Positions 1 through 12,596 are shown, counted from the first letter of the stretch. The stretch is 64,000 bases of DNA from Watersipora subatra (GCF_963576615.1 NC_088708.1:60437196-60501195); one strand, 5' to 3'. Program-made: numbers and translations. Notes: a model not told the origin generated them from the sequence alone.

Positions 1-700
1 ACATATCATTGCAGAGGTTGCTATGAGTTACATAGAATTTAGGATGCTGCTATGACTTATAGATCACATAAGAGTTTACTATAATTTGAATTTCATATAG
101 TTGGTAGCTACTATTTATATATCAGTTGGGAGGCTGCAATGAATTATATATTAATTAGGAGGCTGCTGCTATTTATATATCATTTAAGAGGTTTCTATAA
201 CTTACATATCATTGCAGAGGCTGCTATGGGTTACATATAATTTAGGATGCTGCTATCACTTATAGATCGCCTGAGAGTTTGCTATAATTTGAATTTCATA
301 TAGTTGGTAGCTACAGTACTATTTATATATCAGTTAGGAGACTGCTATGAATTATATATTAACTAGGTGGCTGCTGCTATTTATATATCATTTAGGAGGT
401 TGCTATAACTTACATATCATTGCAGTGGTTGCTATGGGTTACATAGAATTTAGGATGTTGCTATGACTTATAGATCACAAAAGAGTTTACTATAATTTGA
501 ATTTCATATAGTTGGTAGCTACTATTTATATATCAGTTAGGAGGCTGAAATGAATTATATAGTAATTAGGAAGCTGCTGTTATTTATATATCATTTAGGA
601 GGTTGCTATAACTTACATATCAATGCAGAGGTGCCATGGCTTACACATAATTTCGGATGTTGCTATCACTTATAGGTCAACTAAGAGTCTGCTATAATCT
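1..700. repeat. Satellite array 1, 29-bp monomers in a ~203-bp higher-order unit
   Basis: Imperfect tandem array that runs in from the left window edge. The basic monomer is about 29 bp and has the core TAGGAGGCTGCTAT between AT-rich flanks. Seven recognisably different monomers follow in fixed order, so the whole pattern recurs about every 203-210 bp: the GCAGAGG monomer begins near 6, 205, 420 and 620. The same seven monomer types in the same order make up the array at 18.6-20.6 kb. No coding sequence is seen. Confidence 0.9.
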
Positions 701-734
701 GTACAATAAAACAACAATCTGTATAAAACAACAA

Positions 735-1911
735 TAATTGTTGTTAGAACTTACATATTGTATAGTATGTTAAACTTTAACGTAGGAATCAATAAATTTG
801 TATTTAAAACAACAACAGCCACCATGCTTGATACTAAAAAATTCAACTAGTCAAGTACCATAGAATGGTCGTTGCTTAGTCACCAAACAGAGTAAATTTA
901 TTCAGACGTCAAGTTTAATGCGATATTACAAAAGCCTCAACAACAAGAAGACCCTGCTGCCAGTTTAATTTTGCAGCTTCTTGAGTAAGTTGTGGGCTCG
1001 GGCATAAGTCATCATTATAATTTTCAAACACCAATTTCTTTTAACAGTATACAGCTCTGGCATTTTTGGTAGTTTGCCTCAATCTTCCGATCATGGCTTT
1101 TTGAACTCTCAATTTTCTTTTAGGCTGCATAAATTTCTGCTCACTAAAATAAATGAATAATGTAACTCAATATTTATAATTATGGTCTATGTTATAGTTT
1201 CTTATTCAGTCACATATCGCTGCTGCACTACATACAAAAACTTAAAAAAATTAGTTGGTAACAATGCATGGACGCAACTCAGTTACTGTGATTGCTAAAA
1301 TGAAACACACACATTTTTGCTTGCTGTGCATATTATCTACAGTAATAATATGAATTACTTGCACAACATACTTAGTTACTCAATCTAACATACAATAACA
1401 GCAATGTCTTTCTATTCATCTTAAGCCACTCTTAGAACGTTAAGTAAAAACATCTCCCCACTCGGGAATGGAGTGTCAGGTTGCAAAACCTGCGCAATAC
1501 CACAGCACCATAAATTGGGTAGATTCCAAACAAGCCCATTGTGCCTATGTAGAACCCAGGGAATAACTTAATGTCACATAGAAAGCCAATAAAAATACAA
1601 TAACATTCTATCTTGAGGGCATTTTCGCTTTTCAAAACTTCTTTCTTACTGCAATTTATTGTTAGCAATGATCAGTCGGGCTGGACCCAGCACAGTACCA
1701 AATTTTTTCTAACTTTAGATCTCTTGACTTTGGGTGGTTTTATTGATCAATAGTAATACTGAGTGCTATTATTCACATTTTACCAGTAATAATAATGCCC
1801 TGAACTGTCAAGAAATTGATAGAACATTCTACTCAGACACATTCACTTAAATTTGGAAAATGACCCAAAAAGATATATTTCTCATTGTGTAGTGAATTTC
1901 TGATTGTTTTT
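735..1911. repeat. Duplicated block A, copy 1
   Basis: Non-tandem sequence directly after satellite array 1. It is repeated in the same orientation at 20825-21889, directly after satellite array 2, with only scattered substitutions. Copy 1 carries about 120 bp (near 1650-1775) that copy 2 lacks. A minus-strand frame at 1432-1668 stays open in both copies and would encode hydrophobic residues, but it has no recognisable domain, so I do not call it a gene. A much more diverged relative of 885-1235 lies at 2190-2560. Confidence 0.85.
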
Positions 1912-4256
1912 AGTCAAGCACAGCGTTCTAAGTAATTTTTTGGGCTTGTCGGTTTGACAGTAAGTTGTCAGTAGACTGGCTGCTGCGGCATATTTCCTTA
2001 TATTTGGTTTTTCTTTAAAAGAATTATTATAATTTATCTTAGAGCTTGTTTCTTGAATAATACATCATAGTGTACAGTGCAGTACAACAGATAATATCTA
2101 TTGTCGGTATTGTATTATCTATCATAGTCATTGTTTTATGCACATTTTCTGTACATAAAATAATAGCTAAGACTGCTTGATACAAAATAATTATACAAGT
2201 GCATTACTGCGGAGTTGGTCTCTTTTAGTCTTCAAAAAGAGCACATTTATTGACAAATACCACGCAATGATAATAAGAAGGTTCAACAACATAAAAAATT
2301 CAGCTGGCATTTTTTCTCGCAGCCTTCTTTAGCAAGTCGTTGGCTCGAGCCCGAATCACTATAACACTTCTGTTAGGCAGCGTTGAGTGTATAGCATCCA
2401 ACACTGATCTTGTTGGCAGTTTGCCTGATTTTTCAGTCCAGTTTTTGTCAAATTCTGCTATTTCCTCTGCACTTTACCGTTTTCTGCTGACTGAATTAGT
2501 AAATAATGTGAATTATCATTTATAAAAATCTGATAAGCTATGGTTTTGATGAATCACATATCATTGCTCAGCTCCATTCAAAAGTTAAATAAGCTGGTTT
2601 ATGTGCGGCAAGTCAAAACAGAATTGACGGTTTCTCAGATACAAGTGAACAATAAGGACATAAATGCTCGTTAGTGTCATTTCTCATTTAGTAATATAAT
2701 ACTTAACCGATGTATTGTTATTCAAAACACACATAAACTGTAGAAGGTACTTTGATGACCACTTCTATATACTACTTTAGTAGCTAATTATGAAACTAAA
2801 TAGTGTGCCACTTGTGTGCATGCGATAGAGCAGTTTGGATTTCTATTTGCTTCAAACTATTAGAGAAATGATCAGGATTAACATTCATTGAGCAGTCTCA
2901 ATGGCCAGTGTTCAGAACAATTGCTGCTAAGCTTAGTGTGACCTGACTGGTTAGCTATTTATTGAGTCATTAATTAGGCTAATACTTGACCTATGGGGTC
3001 AAGCACTGTGGTTAAACACACATTGTTCAGGTGTTCATTGAAACCACTAATGCCTAGATTGCTCTAGATACCTAAATGCCTCTGACTAGGAGAGCTATGT
3101 TTTTTAACCTGACAGCAGCAGAACACAAAGACTAGTGTCAGCATTTATGTAGGCAACGAATTTGACTGAAATACTTGAAAAGCTAGACACCTTTATTTTT
3201 TCTACTGCATTTGAGCTACAGCAAAATAATCACGCTTGGGTCCCTAGTACATTGTGTTAGTTTAAAGCCACTTATCATAGCATTACCTACATTTAATCTG
3301 ATGTCTGAAAATCACTCTTCGGTGTTGATAATCCATGTATGTCACTCTGCACTTATTTAAAATCAATGCATTTTTGATTAGATGCTACTACACAAAGAGA
3401 AATATACCCTTGGGTTCTTTTTTTAAATTCATGCATTAGCGATTTGCAAATATATGAAAGCAGAGCCTCATTTAAAACTAAAATCTGATTGCGTCGATAT
3501 TTGCAAAGTTATGCTTGCTATTTTAACCTTGACCCAAAACTCCAATATTATAACATTCTGAAATACAGCTAAATTGACATAAGGTAGAATCTTAATTTGA
3601 AGGCCATGTTCATTTGAGTGCTATTCTAGAAGTGTTGAAAACTAGAGTGTCACCCTTTAATTGACAACCACATCCAGCTGACTGCGACTTCAACATTCTT
3701 TGATCTTTGGATCCGATTTTGGACAGGATGGATAGAAAAATGTTGACAAATTTTTACTAACAATGACTCAGTTACAACAATAGCAATTAATACTTTTGTC
3801 AATGCATATTGAAGCGAGTTTTCTAATTTCTAAGCTTTACAGTGTTTTCGTTAAAGCTTTGAAAGCAGCACCGTGGAAATAATTAATAACTTTATCAGGC
3901 TGATAATAATTTTATTGTTTAAGCGGCCTTGATAGTTCGGCATATATGAAAAAACGGTTTAGCAAATATGATGAAATCTGTACTACTATTTGAGGCTAAA
4001 ATTTCTTGCACATGCTACAGCATTAGAATAAGCAGTTAACGATGGCATTTTGCAAGCTCAACGCCCAGTGTATATGTTATCACTGGATCACAGCTTAGTT
4101 TGTGTGTTATATAGTTTTTTATGTGTTTTTTTCAAAAGAAGTAACGTTCACTTGAACGGTGGCGTTCTATCTTTAACCGTCATCTATTATAGTACAGGTC
4201 TAGTAGAGGGGCGTTTAAATGAATGTGGATTCAATTAGAGATTACATAATATTTTA
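1912..4256. other. Non-genic stretch with old duplicated sequence
   Basis: No gene is supported. The part from 2190 to 2560 is a strongly diverged copy of block A (around 885-1235). Segments near 3130-3200 and 3290-3440 match segments near 7750-7840 and 10310-10440 in the same orientation. They form part of the old tandem duplication of this region. Confidence 0.6.
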
Positions 4257-4260
4257 TTAA

Positions 4261-4943
4261 CCCTTTCACAGCTGCATGCGCATTTAGCCGAAATCAATGG
4301 ACGACCGGCATATGTGCATGTTGCGAATTTCCTGGCAATTCCGTAGTAACTTAATTTTATTATTCGTTGACAACATAACTAACAGTCTTTAAGACTTTTT
4401 ATGGTATTGACAGTGTTGTCCAAAAGTTTCCCTGTAAAATTACTCTAAACTCACGAAGCAATTTTAAATTTTTGTTTAGGACTTTTCAACATAAAAAGAA
4501 ACATTTGTTCTTTCTGATTTTCGAAATATTTAGTGCTATTATAGCTTTCGCAAGTACATCCAGAATTGAAAACAGATAATTACTTATGTTGATAACATTA
4601 TTGATGATTGTTGATGACTGACGGATTAAGATTTTAGTGATTACACATATAATTAAAGTAGCAGCTCCAATAGTGACTCCAATGGTGGTCAAAGTAATAG
4701 TTTCGTAAGAGTAAGGAACATGGTAGAGCATTGTTTTTCGAGATTCGAAGGGATCGTAGCTTCACATAGCATTAGCAATGCACGAAGTAGGAATGCAGTA
4801 AGTTTTTTGAATAGTACTGTTTTTTAACGTGTTGGAAAAATAAAATCTATAACAAAAAGGTTTTAGATAGAGTTGAAGCTAATAAAGATTGAACATATAT
4901 TATGAAGCACAATCGACAATTTTTGCCACTATAATTGGAAGGG
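4261..4943 (-). mobile_element. piggyBac-type MITE, copy 1
   Basis: A 683-bp non-autonomous element. It starts CCCTTTCAC immediately after TTAA (4257-4260) and ends GGG immediately before TTAA (4944-4947). A TTAA duplication with CCC...GGG ends is the signature of the piggyBac superfamily. It has no transposase. The subterminal parts of the two ends are inversely related. It is the reverse complement of the copies at 9185 and 13264, sharing for example the stretch around 4690-4790 with 9390-9500. Confidence 0.75.
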
Positions 4944-5074
4944 TTAAAAAATGCAGTGCCATGGCATTCAAACATAGATTTTATAGTAATATTATTTCTT
5001 ATAAATTTTGTGAAATAAAACTTTTATTAATGTGGCACGCTCTTGTGGAAATTAACCGTTAATCAGCAACATAC

Positions 5075-5155
5075 CCCCTTCAAGAAAGCGTCCAGCTGTG
5101 CTTCGTACCATTTTCCATCTGGTGGATATAGTGCTTGGATGCGGTGACCAGGTTT
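5075..5155 (-). CDS. Tudor-domain-like exon (partial gene)
   Basis: A phase-0, 81-nt exon with an acceptor TAG just above 5155 and a donor GTATGT just below 5075. The 27 residues begin KPGHRIQALYPPDGKWYEAQ and read like the first strands of a Tudor domain of the SMN/SPF30/TDRD3 kind: an entry loop PGxxxxA, then W-Y-E-A. Tudor domains bind methylated arginine or lysine. No partner exons could be identified on either side, so this may be one exon of a real gene or a relic. A diverged copy with the same splice boundaries is at 10719-10805. The domain call rests on pattern recognition over a short stretch. Confidence 0.4.
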
Positions 5156-5490
5156 CTACCAAAATAAGCAAAACAATTTTAATAGCCCAAACAGATGTTA
5201 TGCAGATTAAAAATTGATGCAAAAGATGCCTGATGTTTTTAGGTTTTTCAGCAAATCCGTGTTCCTACCTCCCATTACTAAAATTCTATGAAGCTGTAAT
5301 ATTCTATCTCATGCGATATTCTTCTACAAAATTGAAACATAGATTTTAAAGCTTCAACAATTTAAAGGATTTCATTTACTCCAGTCACTTACTTATGACT
5401 CAGCCTCTAGCTTAAATCCGTATCAAATTACAACTAAAATGCATCAACTTGTTAATTACAATGAAAATAATACATTATCATAACTTTATA

Positions 5491-6620
5491 CTGCCCTAAG
5501 CAAGCAAAACGCCCTATCTGAAAAGTTTTTCAAAATTCACTTTTTTGTGCTTATATGTAATTTAGGTTGAGATCTAACATGTCTCGAAATTTCATATATC
5601 TGAGACCACCAGAAATAGCACTTTTCACAATGTGCAAAACGCCCTATCCACATTTACCACACATAAAGTGGCAATCAAAGCGCTCTATCTGCAGATACAG
5701 CGTTTTGATTGGCCTGACACAACATACACAAAGTTGGACATTATGAGCAGCATTATGTAATCAAAGAGTATATAAACAAAGGAAAGCGAAACTGAAGCAT
5801 ATATATTTGGTTGTTTCAAGGCAGCTCATACAAGCTAGTGCACTTCTAAGTGCTCATCTTATTGCTATATTTTTTATCATAATATATTTATTATGACAGG
5901 ACGATATCTAAGTGACAAAAGTCTCGATTTAAAGATCCGACTCAGAGATTTGATGAAAAATTTGTTTTAATTACATGTCCATTGGAAGGTTTTGCTTTTT
6001 TTAAATACTGACATTATTGCACTCAGTTGTTTGCTTTAAATTAGTTTCAATAAAAGCGTTTGATCTTTTTTAAACTACTATTTTACTTACTCCTTTCATT
6101 TCATGACATCTGGTTTGAAGGATACCTAGATCTTTGATCATCTCTTAACTTTTGAGCTAAATATGGCTATTGCAGGGCTTTAATCCATGTGTTGACTGGA
6201 TGAGTAATAGGAATTGCAACATATATCATTTTGTTGACTAATTGCGGGTTAATATCAGAATTTAAACTTGTAATCCTTTGATAATACAGTCATGGCAAAT
6301 GGTCTTGTGGCAAACTAACAATGAGAAACCAGTCCAATTAAGCAATCAAAAGGCAGTGATAGGGCGTTTTGATTGCCTAGTGCCAGCTTAGTAAATTGTC
6401 AATTTAAGCAAACAAAATGTCCGAAGTGAAATAACTCCTTTGATTTTAAAGTTTCACGAAACAAAAATTCAGTAAAGATTGTTGGATATCTCACCATAAT
6501 AAATAAAAAAAACAACTAAAATACTGCTAATACTGATGCCAGGCTCGACCAAAACGCGTTTGTGCTTGTGCTGAACAATTTACAAATATCAAGATACAGC
6601 GTTTTGCTTGCTCAGGGCAG
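5491..6620. mobile_element. 1.13-kb non-autonomous TIR element with internal palindromes
   Basis: The ends are inverted repeats: CTGCCCTAAGCAAGCAAAAC at 5491 matches the reverse complement of 6600-6620 with one or two changes. TA flanks both ends (5489-5490 and 6621-6622). The motif CAAAACGCCCTATC or close variants occurs at both ends and again near 5634, 5675, 5697 and 6358. The pairs at 5673-5713 and 6343-6377 are near-perfect palindromes. The related sequence at about 11.13 kb lacks this segment, so the insertion is supported by an empty site. A TATA box (TATATAAA, 5769-5776) precedes a 25-codon frame at 5893-5970 of unknown meaning. Superfamily not recognised. Confidence 0.7.
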
Positions 6621-6624
6621 TATG

Positions 6625-8004
6625 GTATAGGCTACTAATAATTCTGCCTGTTTGGTGCTATCAATCAGCTAACACTACTAATCAGAATAAAAAGCATCCA
6701 TAATTATTTTAATGCTTTTTAAAAAGTTACAAAAGCTAGGAGCATCGACAGAGTCACAGATATTCATCAATTGCTGGCTACTGTGCTATATGTTACCATA
6801 ACTATTTTAATGTGTGTCGGTTAATCTCACAAAGCTACCCTCGTGTATAATTACAAAGTTATCATTTTATGAAAATTAGTAATAATTTCATTCTTTTAGC
6901 ATTATAAAGTTGGGGTTTCTTGACCTTTTTAACTTGACAATATTACGATCTTGCAATTAAGGCAGTAAAATCCAAATCCAAATTAGCTGCGAAAACCTAT
7001 GCATTGTTGTTTGCCGTCGCAATTTGATGACATGAGTAAGTTGCTTAGATATAATATTTAAAGTGGCTCGCCCTAAAGGTCAAAAATGGCCACTACCAGT
7101 TTAACCTTTTGCATTGGTATTGAGGCGAAGTAAAATACTTTTTCATGATGCCTTTTCACCATAATATGGTACAATTAATTCAATGACAAAATTGGCAAAA
7201 GTAATATAAAACAATTGTGACAAACAAATATACCAATTGTGACATGATTAGTCTGTTCTTCTGCTGCTGCAAAACCCTAAATGGCTAGACGCGTGAAAAA
7301 AGCAAAATGTTTAGCGGCTACAATCTCGCTAGAAGGTTGAACTTATGTGATAAGTCTTTAGGTTGTGTAGGAATGAGAGGTTGGCTTGTTTCTTACAATC
7401 TATTTAATCAATTGACTAGCATGCAAGAAGATAGCAAGCCATGCCACATTAGGAGAATGAGTCACTTTAAGCACAAACCACAATTGCATAAGTACATAGG
7501 TCATTTCTGCTAGTGAGAAGACCTTGGAGAATAAAACCACATTATGCAATTCTGTGAAGATTTTATTACTGCAGTTATACTTGTGCTGCAATACTTCTAA
7601 TAGAGTGAAAAGCAAATGAGCTGCCCAACCACAACCTCCTTCATTATAAAGTTACAAAGAATAGGAATAACAACAATAGCTTTCATTTGGAGGCTGAGGC
7701 TATTGGGAAGTAGAAAGTGAATTAGCTAAGCAGGCAATAGTAGAACACACATAATAAGAGCATAGGCATCATGATTGACATGTATGCAGGCAATGAATTT
7801 ATGTACAATTTCACTACCAAATATTTTAGAAAAGCTAGACACCTTTGGCTAAAGAGTGCTAGATATAGGTCAAAACAAGCCAGTGACAAATCTCATGTTA
7901 TGCATCCTTGTTTGGACACTTTATTTCTAAAGTGTTTAATGCATTGGAAGTTTAACATAAAAGTGTGCCAAGAATGCACAAAGAACATTGACAGCAATAA
8001 CTGC
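6625..8004. other. Non-genic duplicated stretch
   Basis: No gene is supported. The segment from 6625 to about 7000 resembles 11140-11500 (the old tandem duplication), and 7750-7840 resembles 3130-3200. The short open frames here have no recognisable domain or splice context. Confidence 0.5.
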
Positions 8005-8740
8005 ATAGTACTGACAGCAATAACTGAATAGAACATGATGTTTAATTAAAATGTAACATAAAAATAAACGTTTTATTTTGTTTTGGTAAGCTTGCAGCAA
8101 AAATGTTTGCTGTGCACATAAAATATTGTTTTGTTCCAAATACTTTACAAACAAGTAATAATAACTTTATTGATGCAAATTGTACTGAAATTATATTTGC
8201 TACGAGCAACAATGGAAGTCAAAATAAGTAATACAATTCTTACAGACCTTTTAAAAACAATGGCCTTTGCTGCTACAGAAAAGTGAGTAGACCCATAGGA
8301 AGAGAAGTATATGTTCTTATACGGCTAAAAGTACCTTTGGTTCAGAAATGAGATTTGAAAAGAGCAATGAATTATTATAAGCATTGGCAAAATGTTTGGG
8401 ATGGATAGGAAACAAAGCTGGGTATTGCACATGCTGGTAATTTAGCTAATGTAAATATATTTCCTACACTACCTAATTGAAAGCATCAATGCAAAATCTA
8501 AATCCATGTAAATACTTACTAGCCATAGTACAGAGTGACCTTTTAATGTTTGTCAACATAACATCCATACCGCTTTGAGCATCTTGAAATTATATTAAAG
8601 TTGCTTTCATTATGAGCTCCCTTTGACATTTTAAGGTATTAAAATGGGCAAATACAAGTTGCATTTTCAGAGAACTTTTAAATTCAAGTCATATGCCACA
8701 AAAAGTTCCTCTGCATTGTTTGTAGTATATTCTAAAAGTG
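8005..8740. repeat. Duplicated block B, copy 1
   Basis: Repeated in the same orientation at 22123-22855 with high similarity, starting at a shared GACAGCAATAACTGAATAG. In this copy it lies 6.1 kb after block A; in the other copy only about 0.23 kb separates the blocks. Short open frames on both strands are not conserved between the copies. Confidence 0.8.
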
Positions 8741-9184
8741 CTAACACTACATTTGTTTTAAATTTTAAAGTTGACACAAATAATTGAGCAAATTATGTAG
8801 CTTATTAGTAAAACTTTTGTTAACATCAGCAAACAAACTGCATACATGCTGCCCGATACCGAAGGCCAAAAATAATAATATATATTGCCATTTATATTTT
8901 AACCAATAGTTTTGCAGTTTTGTTATTGTATAGCAATTTGTATAAAACCTACTGTATTTCAGGTTTGAGTAACTATGAGTTTTAGTAGTGTTCTGGCCCT
9001 TCCTATCGCGTGTTTTCAACATTTTGAGGTAATAATTAAAAGTCATGAGTTGAATTGCGCAACTTCAGCAGCATCTTATACATATATATCATTCGCCAAA
9101 CTCATTGTCTTGAATCATCAAAGTTCACTAAATCATTCAAAAGGAAATACATACACTTGTATCTCTAATTCTTTTATAGCTTTA

Positions 9185-9871
9185 CCCTTTTACTGCCACC
9201 CATGTACAAACTAAGCTACCGGCCTACCGCCAGCCATTTCACCGAAAATTGCCAATTTAGCTTCATGATATGTACATGAAGCATGTATACAATTTTGTTT
9301 CAACTTCAAAGTTTATCTATAAACTTTTTGTAATATATTTTATTTTGCTAAAATGTTAACATATAGTGCTATGCAAAAATCAATGTACCTTCACTTTGTG
9401 CATTGCTAAAGCTATGTGAAGCTACAATCGCTACGAAGCTAAAACGATGCTCTACAATGTCCCTTACACTTAAAAAACTATTATTTTCACTATCATCAGA
9501 GTCACTGCTGCTACTTTAATTATCTGTGTAATCACAAAAATCTGAATTTGAATTGACTATAGTGTCATCAACATACATGTAAGTAAGTATATGTTTTCTG
9601 ACTTGCGCGATACTTAACAAAACTTACACAAAAAATGTCCATTTTTATTTTGGAAATTCTCAAAAAAAAATTTAAAACTGCTTGGTTATCTTAGACTAAT
9701 CTATTAGAGAAATATTCGAACCACACTGACAATACCATCAAAGTTTTAAAATCATCTGTTATGTTTTTAACGGATAATATAATTAGGTGACCACGCAATT
9801 GTTGGAAAATTCGCAAAAATGTGCATACGGCAGTTGCTGATAGATTTAGCATAAATTCGCATACGGTAGGG
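9185..9871 (+). mobile_element. piggyBac-type MITE, copy 2
   Basis: A 687-bp copy of the family seen at 4261 (inverted) and 13264 (same orientation). It begins CCCTTTTACTGCC and ends with GGG at 9869-9871. The flanking TTAA target has decayed on both sides. Shared landmarks include GAAAATTGCC near 9245 and the ATCATCAGAGTCACTGCTGC region near 9495. No coding capacity. Confidence 0.75.
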
Positions 9872-10718
9872 TAAGAGTAAAAACCAACAAAATATTCGTC
9901 AATCTCCTGCCTCTAAACATGATATCTCAAATCTGATAATTACTCTCAGTGTTGACTGAGTAACTAAAAGTGGTAATGAGTAACCATGGAAAACTATTAT
10001 TTTATATAACTATGCAATTGCTCAGCAATTGCAACCATGACTCATAAAGACTAAGAAGAGCAATACTAAATCTCTTTGCTATGCTACATTCCTTTGATTG
10101 GTTTGCGCTATTTATATTATGTAATCTGCCAATAATAGATGAATAGAACACAAAAGTGGCATAATGGTTTATGTAAGCGTTTGAAATAATACAATGCTTG
10201 TAAAAATTAACAACTTTTCTTACTGAAGCTATGGCTATATCAAATTATCACACTAATTTTTGGCTCGCATGTATAATGTGCTATTTTACAGCAACTTATT
10301 GCAATATCGCATACCTTTAATTTGATGTCTGCAAATCAGTCTTTGGTATGGGCCATCAATGCTTCTCATCCAGCAGTTATCTATAACTAAAGCGTCATTG
10401 ATTATTTGCAACTATACAAAGAAAAACTACTTTTGGGCATGCTGTTACATTCTTACGTCAGGTATACATTTGCTAGTTACAGTAAAACTTTGTACAGTAT
10501 ATTTTGTGTTGGTGAATTTAAAGTTTTGCTTATCATAGTGACTTTGCCAAAACGTCAAACTTTACTACATTTCAAAATACAACCTTACTGATATAATGTT
10601 TTATAGTTTGTAATCTATAATTATGTATATGTTAAAAAATATTATAAAATTCGGTAGATGAAACCTTGATTATTTTGACATATTTTTTATGCAAACCAAC
10701 GTGTAATTAGCAACATAC

Positions 10719-10805
10719 CTTTTCTAGAAAAGAACATCCAACTTTGTTTAATACTCTCTGCCATCTGATAAATATGCCATCTTGGCAATAATGTTTACCA
10801 AGTTT
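10719..10805 (-). pseudogene. Decayed sister of the Tudor-like exon
   Basis: Aligns base by base with the exon at 5075-5155, including acceptor and donor, and similarity continues about 150 bp on the acceptor side. It is 87 nt instead of 81, and internal insertions shift the frame so that the Tudor-like residues are lost, although the frame itself stays open. The most economical reading is a duplicated exon that has decayed; a diverged functional exon cannot be excluded. Confidence 0.4.
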
Positions 10806-10869
10806 CTACAAAAATGAAAAGATAATTCAAGTAGCATAAACAAATATACAAACCAAAATGAATGCAAAA

Positions 10870-12300
10870 TACACATTTTAGTTCACTGGTTAGGTTTTTT
10901 TGGCAAACTTGAATGTCTACCTCCTACTACTGAAGCTCTATAAAACAGCTAAGCTCTTAATTACTACACAATTACTACACAAGATTCAAACTAAATACTA
11001 AAAGTTTAAAATTTCAAAGGCTGCATATACCCACTTACTTGCTTATGCCTATGCTTGTACTACTATTACTTACAAAATCATAACTGAAATACGCAAACTC
11101 TCACTATTCATGATAACAACAATACAATTACTTTATGATCATGTTATTCTAATAACAGTTTTGACTGTTGGTAGAACCACATTAATAACGTTACTTATTA
11201 TAAAAAAACATCAAAAATTATAATAATAATAATAACTGAAAATAGATTAAAGTTGGAGAATTAATTGATTCACTAAAATAACTATTAATTGTCAGCTGGC
11301 GTGTCTGTGTTGATGTTACAAAACTGAACATTCGTGTAACAATAATAAAGTCCAAAATTAGGATTTTACAAAAAGTTTTGATACTTTCCTTTTTGGTAAT
11401 ATAATGCTGACCTTTCTTGACTTTTCTATGCAGAACAATATCAGCAGTTGGATGACATAAACGGATGTAAAAAAATATATCAAACGTGTTCTGTGCTACA
11501 TTCCTTAAAAATTATAATAATTGAAACATACTTTTTTCACGCTAGTCCTATTTCAATATTAAATAAAATTTATACTGTTTTTCTACAACTGTATGTTTCA
11601 AGTAAATAAACTGTAAATTGACTAAAATAACATGAACAACTTACCGAATGTGACGTGCTCCCTTACATGTAGTCATTCTGCTGCTACCAAGCTCTAGTAG
11701 ACTACATGGGTGAAGAACTAATAGTCCTAACAGCCACAGCAACATTATAACAGCCACATCTCTAGCTGTTATATACTGTGGTTATACTTTTGCCACTTTA
11801 CTTCAATAAATTTAAAATATCAATTCTTCGACTAAAAAACCATCTCTCAGGTATTGCGTTTGGATGCAAAGTTTCAAAAAAAGATTTATTTTGGGACTGG
11901 ATGCAACGGCATCGAAAATATGAATTGTACTGATTATAGACTTATTTAAACTTTTACTACAGCCATGCTTAAACATCAGTTGAAACCATAATGTGCAATT
12001 ATTGTGAATTTTCACAAAAAGAGCAGATCAATGAGAAACCTTGCAAAAAAGGGAGTGCTTAAATGGCAGTCTTGAAAACCATAAAGAGGGTCAGCAAATA
12101 AATTGTAATGTATTGTAGTTTGTTAATATACAACTTGATTTCTCAAATCTAATAAAGCTATCATGAATATTAGCAAAACTGACTGTATCCGACATAGCTG
12201 CTAATTCTTTGTATTGGCTGATGCTTAGTCATAAACTTATTGCAATATGTTTTTAAATAGATTGTGCTATTAACTGAAACGATACCAAAACAATTAAAAG
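10870..12300. other. Non-genic AT-rich stretch
   Basis: No gene is supported. The section from 10870 to about 11500 is the diverged counterpart of 5230-7000 without the 1.13-kb element; the uninterrupted target lies near 11130-11145. The rest shows only short frames without domain signal. Confidence 0.5.
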
Positions 12301-12309
12301 TAAAAATGT

Positions 12310-12596
12310 TTTAAAATTGATATATGCCTCCTAGTTCCATATATAAGAGCCTCCTAGGGTTTATAATTTATTGATAGAAAATTACACATTTTTGTTGGAG
12401 TTGTCTCCTCTTTTCCATATATATGAATATAGATATATAAGGCGATTATGGGAATCATGTTTAAAATACTTCTATAGGGTTGTTAAGCACTATAAACACT
12501 GCTAGAATTAGGAGGCTCCCTGGACGCCTCCTAATTTTTCAGAGCCTCCTAACATGGATTATATATTGATAGAAGCCTCCTAGTTGGGAAATATAG

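Noticed and set aside
4486-4731. 81-codon minus-strand hydrophobic frame
   Set aside because: Lies wholly within the piggyBac-type MITE; the corresponding region of the other copies is not open.
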